NCBI GenBank assembly: GCA_038204465.1
Contig: JBBRCX010000073.1
Span: forward strand, 1 to 23,645
From: JBBRCX01 sp038204465
Lineage (GTDB): Bacteria; Planctomycetota; Phycisphaerae; Tepidisphaerales; Tepidisphaeraceae
Direction of reading: 5' to 3'
Length of the DNA: 23,645 nt
Shown: piece after piece, positions 7,536-16,936 of the stretch
Position numbering within the stretch: the stretch's first letter is position 1
Layout: every line of letters starts with the position of its first letter
Program-made: the position numbers and the translations under genes
Notes under the pieces: model-generated
Databases searched by the model: none
Seen by the model: only the letters and a program-made list of their open reading frames with translations
What the model was told of the DNA's origin: nothing

Positions 7536-7564
7536 AGTATCGGGATCCTGTAAACGGGTCGCAA
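7536..7564 (-). promoter_or_regulatory. Possible sigma70 promoter of the candidate ncRNA
   Basis: Minus strand TTGCGA (7559-7564), exactly 17 bases, GATACT (7536-7541). Each box matches four of six consensus positions with ideal spacing. The score alone is modest; position upstream of a structured, terminator-bounded segment raises its interest. Confidence 0.35.
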
Positions 7565-7750
7565 TGAGTTTTTTTCTGAGCAATCTGCGTTTTTGGCCGC
7601 TCCAAGGGGTTGCGGAAATTTCTTAACACCCTGGGCCGCCGCAACTGTGAAGATGGGAAAAGATTGACGGCGTAACCCAGACTACCGGACTCACCTGAAG
7701 CTGGCCGATAGGGATGAAGCCTTTTTCGCGTATCACCTGGAGGCTGGACG

Positions 7751-7960
7751 ATGGACCGCTGGCTCGCTCGGACCCTCAACTCGACGATCATCACGCTCAT
7801 CGCCGTTACCAGCGGGGTGGGTTTGACCCTTGGCTACAGAGGGTTGCTGACAGCGATCGGCGGGGACTTCAGCGGCCTTGTACTGATCGCGGTCTCCGTC
7901 GGGATGACCGTCGGCGCGTATCACCTGTGCCGGCACCGCCAATACCTCGCCGACTGCTGA
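7751..7960 (+). CDS. Small two-helix membrane protein
   Basis: Encodes 69 residues. GGAGG lies seven bases before the ATG, a good ribosome-binding site and the main support for the gene. Two hydrophobic helices are visible: roughly residues 12-34 (IITLIAVTSGVGLTLGY) and 41-58 (SGLVLIAVSVGMTVGAY). They are joined by a short Gly/Asp turn, with a His/Arg/Cys-containing tail (CRHRQYLADC). There is no cleavable signal. I do not recognise the family. It converges with the minus-strand gene ending at 7971, ten bases away, and stands alone on its strand. Function unknown; a membrane-anchored accessory peptide is possible. Confidence 0.65.
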   Translation: MDRWLARTLNSTIITLIAVTSGVGLTLGYRGLLTAIGGDFSGLVLIAVSVGMTVGAYHLCRHRQYLADC

Positions 7961-7970
7961 AGCACCAACT

Positions 7971-8654
7971 TTAATACCGTTGTTCGCGCAGCGCCGTTTG
8001 TGCCGCAGCGGTCAGTCGCGCCATCAACCGGCTCTTCACTGCTCCCGCGTCGAGTCTGCGGCTGACGATGTGGAGGGCGCGCAGGCCGCGTGCGGTGCTG
8101 AGCGAAAACCCGGCCCTGGAAAGGATCTCGCCCCAGCGCTCGTCGTCGGTGGCGCCGATATTGAGCAACGGATTGGCCAACTCCGGCGGCACCGAAAAAG
8201 CGCGCAGCCGCACCGAGCGCTCCAAACCGAGCTCGAGATCGGCGCAAAGCTGCGCCCAGCGCGTCGGGTTGGCCTGCAGGCGCACGCTCCCGATGACTTC
8301 ACCGGGTCCTGGCTCGAGCTTGTGAAACTCCGACACCGCGAAGCGCTCGTCGCTGAGGTGATTGAAGATTGGGAGCAATTCATCACTCGAGACGGGTCCG
8401 TCGAAACGGAGCACGACCTCCTCGCCGGATTCCCGCAGGGCCGCAAGGGCCTGCGGGATGAGCTGTCGCATCTGCGCCTGGCGAAAGGTGCCGTCGAGCG
8501 GCTGGCCCTGCTCGTCCTGTTCGAGGATGAACACCTCATACGCCCTGCTGTCCGGGGGCCAGAGGTAGGAGAGCGGGCCCATGAGACCCGAGGGCGCCCA
8601 ATCCGCCTCCGCCTCGGCGCCGTTCACGTCGAACTGGTTGATGCGCACGATCAT
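7971..8654 (-). CDS. Conserved-looking hypothetical protein, 227 aa
   Basis: I do not recognise this protein. It is soluble-looking with no signal peptide or membrane segment. The first half has an aromatic and acidic segment (WAPSGLMGPLSYLWPPDSRAY, then FILEQDEQGQPLDG). The second half contains LGLERSVRLRAFSVPPELANPLL and a basic C-terminus (VKSRLMARLTAAAQTALREQRY). The frame is well used at high GC and the overlapping frames on other strands look like shadows. No clear Shine-Dalgarno precedes the ATG at 8654. It lies 83 bases downstream of another unrecognised gene on the same strand and may be co-transcribed with it. Confidence 0.6.
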   Translation of the reverse strand: MIVRINQFDVNGAEAEADWAPSGLMGPLSYLWPPDSRAYEVFILEQDEQGQPLDGTFRQAQMRQLIPQALAALRESGEEVVLRFDGPVSSDELLPIFNHLSDERFAVSEFHKLEPGPGEVIGSVRLQANPTRWAQLCADLELGLERSVRLRAFSVPPELANPLLNIGATDDERWGEILSRAGFSLSTARGLRALHIVSRRLDAGAVKSRLMARLTAAAQTALREQRY

Positions 8655-8737
8655 CGCTATTCATCGACGGACGATGCGGCTGAGAACAGATGCAGATGTG
8701 ATGACGCGCCTATACGAAACTTCCGCGGCGCGCCGTC

Positions 8738-9151
8738 CTAACTCTTCACGGCCTCGAAACTCGCGCCCGGCAGCGCAAGCACGTTTACCATCGCTCCGAC
8801 GGTGATGGGACCATTGTTGAGGTCGAAGCCCCAGTCCGCGTCGGGGAACTCGACGAGGATCGGAGTCCCCGCGTGCACGATCATCGATTGCTGGTCCAGC
8901 GCGCGCACCGTTCCCTGGATGGTCCGCGGCGGGCCGAACATGGGGGCGATGAAATTACCGCCACTCGGCACGGTGAGAATCTTGCGCGCCCTGACGCGGA
9001 TGGTCCCTTCCACGCGTGCTCCGATTGGAGCCGGATGATGCGGCGCGATTAATTGCAGCTCGTAGTTGGTATCGGACGGGTTAAAGATGATGAATCCGTC
9101 CTTGAGGCCGATCACCCTGCCGCGCGCCGCGATCATCATTGTGCTGGACAT
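8738..9151 (-). CDS. Hypothetical beta-rich protein, 137 aa
   Basis: I do not recognise a named family. The 137 residues read as alternating short beta strands with conserved-looking turns: RGRVIGLKDGFIIFNPSDTNYELQL (residues 10-34), ARVEGTIRVRARKILTVPSGGNFIAPMFGPPRTIQGTVRALD in the middle, and VGAMVNVLALPGASFE at the end. The pattern GTIRVRA...TIQGTVRALD suggests a duplicated OB- or barrel-like unit (inference). No signal peptide, cysteines or membrane segments. ATG 9151 has only a weak GAG upstream; internal ATGs at residues 5 and 6 are alternatives. The gene probably heads a two-gene unit with the 227-residue protein downstream. Confidence 0.6.
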   Translation of the reverse strand: MSSTMMIAARGRVIGLKDGFIIFNPSDTNYELQLIAPHHPAPIGARVEGTIRVRARKILTVPSGGNFIAPMFGPPRTIQGTVRALDQQSMIVHAGTPILVEFPDADWGFDLNNGPITVGAMVNVLALPGASFEAVKS

Positions 9152-9248
9152 TCGTCTCGTGACTTTCCTGCCGCATACTCTATCGGACGGGCGGGCGCCG
9201 CGTCACGCGTTCAACCGCGATTTATGGCTTATATTTGTGTGCGAAAAG

Positions 9249-11138
9249 TCACACGACCTCATCGGCCGCGATCGACGGCATCGCGTCCTCCGCCGACCGC
9301 ATGAAGCGAGCGAACCAGCCGTCGTGGGACATCAACTCACGGGGCGAACCCTGCTCGGTCACGCGTCCGTCTTCGATCACGTAGACCTTGTCGGCCTGGT
9401 TGATCAGGCTGGGACGATGGCTCGTGAGGACGGTGGTCCGCCCGGCCATCAGGCGATCGAGCGCGGCGATGATCGCGGCCTCGGAGTCGGGCTCGACGCT
9501 GCTGGTCGGCTCGTCGAGGAGCAGCACGTTGGGATTGGCAAGGAAGGCACGGGCGATGCTGATGCGCTGCTTCTGGCCGCCGCTGAGGCGCACCCCTCGT
9601 TCGCCGACCTTCGTGTCATAACCGTTGGGCAGGCGGCTGATGAACTCATGGGCGTTGGCTGCCTTGGCGGCCGCGACGACCTGATCCATCGTGGCTTCGC
9701 CGTGCCCGTAGCGGATGTTGTCGAGGATGCTGTCATTGAAGAGAAACGTCTCCTGCTGCACCAGCGCGAAGTGCCGGCGGAAGCTGGTGCGCGTAATCGA
9801 AGGCAAGTCCCGTCCTTCGAGCACCACCTGCCCATCGAGCGGATCGTAGAAGCGCAACAGGAGGTTGAGCACCGTGCTCTTGCCCGACCCGCTAGGGCCG
9901 CACAGCGCCACCGTCTGCCCAGGCTCGATGCTAAGCGAGAGGTTGTGAAGCACGATCGGCGACTCACGCCCGTTCACCTCGTGCGGATAGCGGAACGTGA
10001 CGTCGCGCAACTGCATCGCGCCGCTGACCTCGTGAAGCGGCCGGGCGCCGGGCGCGTCCGGGAGCTCATCGGGCGCGTCGAGCACTTCAAAGACGCGCCG
10101 CGCCGCCGCCACCGCGCGCTGCACCATGTCGTTCACGCGCGCCAGGGTCTGAATCGGTCCGAACAATCGCCACCAGTAGGCGCGGAAGGCCAGGAGCTTG
10201 CCGACGGTGAACGATCCGCCGCTCAGAATGGAGTAGCCGCCGAAGCCAATCATGAAGATGTTGCTGAAGAACCCGATCGAACGGCTGAACGGAAAGAAGA
10301 GGCTGCGGGCGTTGATCGACTTGATCTGCTCGTTGTAGTACGACCCGGTCGCGTCGCGGAAGCGCTGCGCCTCCTCCTTCTCGCGGCCGAAGATCTTGAT
10401 GACCACCACCCCGGAGAGGTTTTCCTGCAGGCGGGTGGAGACCTCGCCGGCCGCCTCGCGGGCGGCCTTGTAGATGGGGGCGATCTTCCGGTTGAAAAAC
10501 CGCAGCAGGAAATAAACGATGATCAGTGGAGCGAGCGATATCGACGCGACCCGCCAGTCCATCAGCATCACGAGGACCACCGTCGCAGTCCACAGCAGTC
10601 CCTCGCCGACGATCACGTCGATGCCGTTGACGATGAAGGATTGCAGTTCGTCCACGTCCCCCATGGCCCGGCTCATCAGATCGCCGGTGCGCTGCCGCTG
10701 CAGGTAGCCGAGGCTTTGCGACTGAAGCTTGTGATAGACGCGGTTGCGAAAGAGCAGGATGAACTTCTGGGCAACTCGCTGCATCACGTTATTGCTGAGC
10801 GTTCCGAAAACTTCCCCGATGAGGTAGACCACGAGCAGCCAGCCCATCGCGGAGAAGAGCAGGTGGAATTTGCCGGTGATCGCGCCGTTGAAGGAAAAGA
10901 GATAGGGCAGCACCGGCGTCGGGCGCGACCTGCCGGCGAGGATGAGGTCGTCAGTTACATATTTCCAGACAAGGGCGGGAAACAGCTCGCAAGGAGAACC
11001 GAGCACGAGCAGGAGCAGTCCGAGGCCGATCATGCCCCAATAAGGGCGCAGCAAGCGGAGAAGCCGGACGAAGATCCTCGGTGTGGGCGCATCGTGCGGG
11101 ACGGGTCGGTAACTCAACTTATGGGACGCCTGGGACAT
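9249..11138 (-). CDS. ABC exporter, fused permease and ATPase (MsbA-like)
   Basis: A type IV ABC exporter half-transporter of 629 residues that would act as a homodimer in the inner membrane. Six transmembrane segments occupy residues about 30-315, followed by a nucleotide-binding domain. That domain shows Walker A GPSGSGKST (414-422), Q-loop Gln461/462, signature LSGGQKQR (518-525), Walker B VLLLDE (538-543) with catalytic Glu543, and H-loop His574 (TSHRPS). After Walker B the sequence is PTSSVEPDSE instead of the common ATSALD. All catalytic residues are present, so it should be active. MsbA-like lipid or drug export is the general expectation, but sequence alone does not give the substrate. 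No clear Shine-Dalgarno precedes the ATG. A divergent membrane-protein gene starts 103 bases away. Confidence 0.93.
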   Translation of the reverse strand: MSQASHKLSYRPVPHDAPTPRIFVRLLRLLRPYWGMIGLGLLLLVLGSPCELFPALVWKYVTDDLILAGRSRPTPVLPYLFSFNGAITGKFHLLFSAMGWLLVVYLIGEVFGTLSNNVMQRVAQKFILLFRNRVYHKLQSQSLGYLQRQRTGDLMSRAMGDVDELQSFIVNGIDVIVGEGLLWTATVVLVMLMDWRVASISLAPLIIVYFLLRFFNRKIAPIYKAAREAAGEVSTRLQENLSGVVVIKIFGREKEEAQRFRDATGSYYNEQIKSINARSLFFPFSRSIGFFSNIFMIGFGGYSILSGGSFTVGKLLAFRAYWWRLFGPIQTLARVNDMVQRAVAAARRVFEVLDAPDELPDAPGARPLHEVSGAMQLRDVTFRYPHEVNGRESPIVLHNLSLSIEPGQTVALCGPSGSGKSTVLNLLLRFYDPLDGQVVLEGRDLPSITRTSFRRHFALVQQETFLFNDSILDNIRYGHGEATMDQVVAAAKAANAHEFISRLPNGYDTKVGERGVRLSGGQKQRISIARAFLANPNVLLLDEPTSSVEPDSEAAIIAALDRLMAGRTTVLTSHRPSLINQADKVYVIEDGRVTEQGSPRELMSHDGWFARFMRSAEDAMPSIAADEVV

Positions 11139-11241
11139 GCCGACATTTTAGGAGGGGTTCGACGGAAGCTGTAGCGCGCGAGGCGCCGCGTCCTGTTACG
11201 CTCCCTACTGAGGATGATCGCGGCTGGTCGACATTAGATTC

Positions 11242-12777
11242 ATGGATCGTTCGCCGACCGCCGATCAGCAACCCGCATCGTCACTGCCTGGAATGTGGCT
11301 GATGGTGGCTTTGATTGCGCTGGTCGGGGCCGGGAAGGCGGTTTTCTACGACACGCTCGATCCCGATTGCTTTTTACACCTGCTGGCGGCGGAACAGATG
11401 AGCGCGGAGGGGATCGGCCCGCTGGTCGATCATCACTCCTTCTCATCCGTTCGCACCCCGTGGACGCCCTACTCGTGGCTCGCCGAACTGGGAATGAAGC
11501 TCGTCTGGGACCGTGGCGGATATTGCGCCGCGGTGGCGGCACACGCCCTGCTCGCGGGCGGCATTGTTCTGCTCATCGCGGCGGCCTGCCGGGAGCGCGC
11601 GCGAGATTCGGGGCGGCCCGGTGCGCTCGCGACGGTGCTGTCGACGGCGTTCGCAGCATACCTCGCACTCGCTTACCTGAGCTTCCGCCCCGCCACTGCT
11701 GCGCTGGGGCTGCTGGCGCTGTGCGCATGGCTTCTGATACGGGATCGGCGGCTGGGCGAGAAATCCCGCGCGGTGTGGCTCATCATCCCGATCACGCTGC
11801 TGCTGGTGAACGTGCACCTGTACGCGATCCTGGTGCCGGCATGGCTGGCGGCGCTTCTCGGGGGAGCAATCTGGGAGCGGTATTTTGAGCGCGACGTGAT
11901 GCAGCGGAAGGAGATGACTCGGCGCGCGGCGCGCTACGGCCTGTTGACCGTCGGGTGCGGGCTGGCGTGCCTGGGAACGCCGATGCTGGGCGGATCTGTG
12001 CGATCGATCCTGTTCTATCAGTTTTCCGACCCGATGGTCGCGGGGCCGGTGGTGGCGGAGTATCAGGCGTTCTATCACGGCGCCGCGGGGTTGATCTCGC
12101 TGGCGCTGGTCGGCGGACTGGCGACGTGCGTGTTTTTGCGCCGGCGCGAACTGCGCGCGGGAGAGATTCTCTGGCTGCTGCTGGCGTTCGTGCTGCTCTT
12201 GCGGATGGGTCGGTTCGCGCCGATCTTCGCGATGGTGGCGGCCCCTATCCTGACGGTGGCGCTGCCACGACTGTCGGATCGGGTGCTGGCGCGTCCTGCG
12301 CTGTGCGCGATCGTGGGAGCGATCGTGGCGCTGGGCGGATGGCGCATCTGCGTTTCCTTCCCGAGAACGAATCAGCCGCTGGATGCTTTCCTCAATCGCA
12401 ACGGCCCCGAGACGCCGGGCTATCCCTGCGCCGCCGCGGCGTTCGTTGACCGCGCGATCAAGCCTTCCTCGGGGCGGATCATCAATGAGTACTCGTGGGG
12501 CGGCTATCTGGCCTGGCGCCTGCGCGGCCGGTACCAGGTTTTCGTCGATGGCAACACGGCGATCTTCCCTGCCGAGCTGTGGCGCGTCGGTTACCTGGGC
12601 ACGGTGGATGAGCGCAGCCGAACGCTCGCACAATCGGGCGCCGATGCTGCGATTCTTCCTGTTGGCAGAAGCCAGTTCCGCGAGCCGCTCGAGCGACTCG
12701 GGTGGACCTGCCGGTATCGCGACGAGCGGGCGATGGTGATGGTGCCGCCCGCGGTGCCGATCGCGCGAACGGAATGA
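11242..12777 (+). CDS. Multi-pass membrane protein, GT-C glycosyltransferase-like
   Basis: Encodes 511 residues with about ten hydrophobic helices between residues 18 and 375, then a soluble C-terminal domain. An acidic motif in the first loop (DTLDPDCFLHLLAAEQM, 42-58) followed by HHSFSS...PWTPYSWLAELGMK resembles GT-C fold glycosyltransferases that use polyprenyl-phosphate sugars. The C-terminal block NEYSWGGYLAWRLRGRYQVFVDG is also characteristic of this class of proteins. Donor and acceptor cannot be told from the sequence. No Shine-Dalgarno is evident before the ATG. It is divergent from the ABC exporter; a joint role in envelope glycan or lipid handling is possible but not shown. Confidence 0.75.
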   Translation: MDRSPTADQQPASSLPGMWLMVALIALVGAGKAVFYDTLDPDCFLHLLAAEQMSAEGIGPLVDHHSFSSVRTPWTPYSWLAELGMKLVWDRGGYCAAVAAHALLAGGIVLLIAAACRERARDSGRPGALATVLSTAFAAYLALAYLSFRPATAALGLLALCAWLLIRDRRLGEKSRAVWLIIPITLLLVNVHLYAILVPAWLAALLGGAIWERYFERDVMQRKEMTRRAARYGLLTVGCGLACLGTPMLGGSVRSILFYQFSDPMVAGPVVAEYQAFYHGAAGLISLALVGGLATCVFLRRRELRAGEILWLLLAFVLLLRMGRFAPIFAMVAAPILTVALPRLSDRVLARPALCAIVGAIVALGGWRICVSFPRTNQPLDAFLNRNGPETPGYPCAAAAFVDRAIKPSSGRIINEYSWGGYLAWRLRGRYQVFVDGNTAIFPAELWRVGYLGTVDERSRTLAQSGADAAILPVGRSQFREPLERLGWTCRYRDERAMVMVPPAVPIARTE

Positions 12778-12852
12778 AGAGTGCAATAGGCATGCAAAAG
12801 GCGAACTCTCTGAACTGCAGAACCAGATGATTCGGCGCTCTTGACTCGCTCG

Positions 12853-12926
12853 CACGGGCGGGACGCCCGTGTTACGTCGCGCTCTCGCAATCGCTCGCAC
12901 GGGCGGGGCGCTGCGGGACGCCCGTG
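12853..12926. repeat. Two REP-like palindromic repeats
   Basis: Two copies of a unit built on CACGGGCG...CGCCCGTG. Copy one is 12853-12871: eight base pairs with a three-base loop, followed by TTACG. Copy two has arms at 12898-12905 and 12919-12926, a longer loop, and is followed by CTACG. Both are preceded by CTCG. The sharing of flanks and stem indicates a repeated element, not chance. They lie between the convergent GT-C-like and GspE-N-like genes, a typical position for repetitive extragenic palindromes. Without T runs they are not obvious terminators. Confidence 0.6.
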
Positions 12927-12958
12927 CTACGGCAGTTGGTTCTTCACTTCGCGGGCAA

Positions 12959-13426
12959 TCACATATCGGAAGCGTACTGCGCCAGGTATTCGGGCACGGG
13001 ATAATGTTTCATCAGGAACTCGCGGAGCTGCTTGCGCTCGGCGATGAGGAAATGCACGGGCTCGTCGAGCTTGCGTGCGCTGAAGTTGACGGAGCGGACG
13101 AGATTTTTCGCGTCGGTCGCCATGGAAAGATCCAAAGGCTCGCGGTTCAGCGGGAGCAGGTGAAACTGCCACGCCTGCCGGCGGTTCAACAGCCGCAGGC
13201 AGTCGGTCTCGACCTGCTGCTCGTCGAGGTCGACGGTCCCGGCGATCCGCAGGTACTGCTCGACCCAGGCGTCTTCGATGGCCTTGGGGTCGACGCCGTA
13301 GAGACGTTCGGCGAGATCGCCGAACGGCCGGTGCGAGATGTTCTGGACCTTCAGGATGTGCTTGACCTGCCGGTCGCTCAGCACCCCCTGCTCGACCAAT
13401 AATTGTCCGATCTGAATGCCCTTCAA
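12959..13426 (-). CDS. Stand-alone GspE N-terminal (MshEN-like) domain protein
   Basis: The 155 residues match the N-terminal domain of type II secretion/type IV pilus ATPases (T2SSE_N). A first helical repeat IGQLLVEQGVLSDRQVKHIL is followed by a second, more degenerate one (RPFGDLAERLYGVDPKAIEDAW). The remainder (QFHLLPLNREPLDLSMATDAKN...FLIAERKQLREFLMKHY) resembles the region before the ATPase core. No ATPase domain follows. In MshE-type proteins tandem repeats of this kind bind cyclic-di-GMP; whether this one does is inference. The start is TTG at 13426, supported by GGAGG five bases upstream; no ATG alternative exists at the right place. No pilus or secretion genes lie nearby. Confidence 0.75.
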   Translation of the reverse strand: MKGIQIGQLLVEQGVLSDRQVKHILKVQNISHRPFGDLAERLYGVDPKAIEDAWVEQYLRIAGTVDLDEQQVETDCLRLLNRRQAWQFHLLPLNREPLDLSMATDAKNLVRSVNFSARKLDEPVHFLIAERKQLREFLMKHYPVPEYLAQYASDM

Positions 13427-13546
13427 AGCAGCCTCCAGTGATAAAGCTGTCCTTTGAGAGTATCGGTCAGATTGGCAGCGCGCTTACGCCGCCGGCCAGT
13501 GCAGGTGAGTTGAAGAGCGGGAAAAAAGTCCTAAAGCGTCGCCCTT

Positions 13547-14113
13547 TCAGACGAACGCCTCGGCAACGCTGCAGGAGAAGCCGGGCACGACGTCTTCGCC
13601 GTCGAGGAGGTCCGTATTGCGCAGGATTGAAGGTCCACGAGTCGGGCGGTGAACGGTCACCGTGCGCCGCTTCGGATTCACCACCCACACCAGTCGACAG
13701 CCGGCCGAGAGATAATCATCCACCTTCTCCTCGACCGCCTGAACGGTATCGCCTGGCGAGAGGACTTCGACTGCCAGATCGGGAGCGCCGGGCCAGTACT
13801 CGTTCGGCCGGCCTGTCGAGGGCAAACGGGTCGCTGCGACAAAGCCTATGTCCACGCCGCGAACCGTGTCCGGATTCTGCCGCAGCCTGAACCCTGTCTC
13901 CGCGCCGACCACTACCCCGAGCAAGTGTTGCTTGACGTGGGTCGCCAGCAGCAGCGAAAGGTTGATCACCACCGCCCCATGATCGACTCCGCGCGGCGCC
14001 ATGGTTCGAAGCTCTCCCCGCACGAGCTCCCGCCGTTCGCCCTGCGGCATCTCCCAGAGCTGTTGCGCGGTAAATGGTTTGGTGACAGCGGTCATAAATG
14101 CCTGTGCGATCAT
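13547..14113 (-). CDS. Uma2 family (DUF820) restriction-endonuclease-fold protein
   Basis: Member of the Uma2 family, a PD-(D/E)XK nuclease-fold group expanded in cyanobacteria and planctomycetes and often lacking a defined role. Visible family features: FTAQQLWEMPQGERRELVRGEL at residues 14-35, GVDIGFVAATRLP at 86-98, PDLAVEVLSPGDT at 111-123 with the putative metal-binding acidic residues, and EEKVDDYLSAGCRLVWVVNPKRRTV at 128-152 with the conserved lysine. Length 188 is typical. It is a free-standing gene; there is no methylase partner beside it, although an orphan DNA methylase occurs 8 kb away. The start may be ATG 14113 or ATG 14095 (residue 7); neither has a strong Shine-Dalgarno. Confidence 0.9.
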   Translation of the reverse strand: MIAQAFMTAVTKPFTAQQLWEMPQGERRELVRGELRTMAPRGVDHGAVVINLSLLLATHVKQHLLGVVVGAETGFRLRQNPDTVRGVDIGFVAATRLPSTGRPNEYWPGAPDLAVEVLSPGDTVQAVEEKVDDYLSAGCRLVWVVNPKRRTVTVHRPTRGPSILRNTDLLDGEDVVPGFSCSVAEAFV

Positions 14114-14216
14114 ACCCGAAGAGGGAGCGGGTTCTGCGGTCAGAAGGGGTTGAGCTTTGGGAGACGGCTTTCCGTCGCGCGACGGTTGTCGATACGCGAG
14201 CGGGAGTGAAAAGAGG

Positions 14217-14822
14217 TCAGTTCACTCTGGGAAACGTGGCGAGAAACTCGAGGCCGGCGCCTTTGAGCCAGGCAAACTCACCATCCATTTTCTTGGGGAC
14301 GAGGACACGGGCGACGACGATCCCGACTACCGCGCCGATAAGGAGACATGCGACCCCGAGGAGAAGGACGAGAATCCCCTGTGTCTCGCGTCGTCGATCG
14401 CCTTGCATCACGATTCCAGCGACGATCAGAAAGATGCCAAGGATCGCGATCAGCCATGCGGCGGCAATTCCCCGGAGTCGCCGGCTTCGGTGCTCGCGGC
14501 AGAGCCCCGCCAGCACCTCCGCCCTCTGCCGCACGATCAACGCGACGATCGCGTAGATGAGGATCCCTGGCATGACGATCAGCAGGTAAAAGCCAGGGGG
14601 ATGCCAGTACAACTTTTTGCGCCACATAGTGTGGGCAGGCGCGTTGCATTTGACGCATCGCGGCGGGAGCTCGACCTTCTTGCGCACCAACAGCAGGTTG
14701 CCATCCTGCATCACCGGCTCATGCTCAAATCGAAGCGGAGTTGCGTAGGGAAGGGGCAGCGGCAGCGCAGGAGGCAGGGGTGGAAGAATGTCCGAGCTTT
14801 CAGGCCCAGTGCGCGGCGACAT
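14217..14822 (-). CDS. Membrane protein with CxxC motif, downstream of lepA
   Basis: Encodes 201 residues from the ATG at 14822, two bases after the lepA stop (TAA-AC-ATG) and preceded by a GGGGGA stretch, so it is almost certainly co-transcribed and coupled with lepA. A longer frame reaching 15029 runs inside lepA and is not credible. A proline-rich N-terminus (LPPLPPALPLPLPY) is followed by ELPPRCVKCNAPA (Cys56, Cys59), then three membrane helices at about 77-97, 118-138 and 148-172. Cys108 and His111 in GLCREHRSRR, on the cytoplasmic or linker side, may complete a metal site with the CxxC (inference). Similar CVKC...LC..H membrane proteins occur in several bacteria. Function unknown. Confidence 0.75.
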   Translation of the reverse strand: MSPRTGPESSDILPPLPPALPLPLPYATPLRFEHEPVMQDGNLLLVRKKVELPPRCVKCNAPAHTMWRKKLYWHPPGFYLLIVMPGILIYAIVALIVRQRAEVLAGLCREHRSRRLRGIAAAWLIAILGIFLIVAGIVMQGDRRRETQGILVLLLGVACLLIGAVVGIVVARVLVPKKMDGEFAWLKGAGLEFLATFPRVN

Positions 14823-14824
14823 GT

Positions 14825-16612
<1,788 letters not shown>

Positions 16613-16647
16613 GCTGCTTCGCTGCCGTTCCGAGCGACCAAAGATTG

Positions 16648-16676
16648 ATAGTATGGCGGACCACCCTCGCGAACAA
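16648..16676 (-). promoter_or_regulatory. Possible sigma70 promoter of lepA
   Basis: Minus strand TTGTTC (16671-16676), 17 bases, TACTAT (16648-16653). The -10 matches five of six positions and the spacing is ideal; the -35 is weak. Predicted start near 16641 leaves a leader of about 30 bases before the lepA ATG. Confidence 0.45.
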
Positions 16677-16799
16677 ACGCCGTCCGACGCCCCGCGCGCT
16701 TAAGGCGCAAAAAGCGGCCTGCGTGGAGCCGCGTGCCTAATTTTTGGCGCAGTGTCGTGTGCGTGCACGGACCGGGAGCGAATGCAGCCGATCCTTTGA

Positions 16800-16814
16800 T
16801 GGCACACCCTTTGC
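16800..16814 (+). promoter_or_regulatory. Consensus sigma54 promoter of amt
   Basis: TGGCAC (16800-16805), five bases, TTGC (16811-16814): an exact match to the sigma54 core TGGCAC-N5-TTGC, including the GG and GC pairs separated by ten bases. Predicted start near 16825, about 110 bases before the amt ATG. Ammonium-transporter genes are classic sigma54/NtrC targets, so context agrees. A GTGCAC palindrome at 16763-16768 might be part of an activator site, but no full NtrC-type site is visible. Confidence 0.8.
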
Positions 16815-16936
16815 CAAAGCTGCGCAAGAGCCGCGCGGCGGCTCCATATCCGGCGGATGCTCCGCTGGAAGCGTCGGCGGTTGCGGCCACAGTGTGGCGG
16901 TGGCGGCGCTGTATCTCGGTCGAGTCAGGTGAATCC

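Noticed and set aside
12853..12926. Start of a CRISPR array
   Set aside because: Only two imperfect copies exist, they are palindromic throughout, and there are no regular spacers or cas genes.
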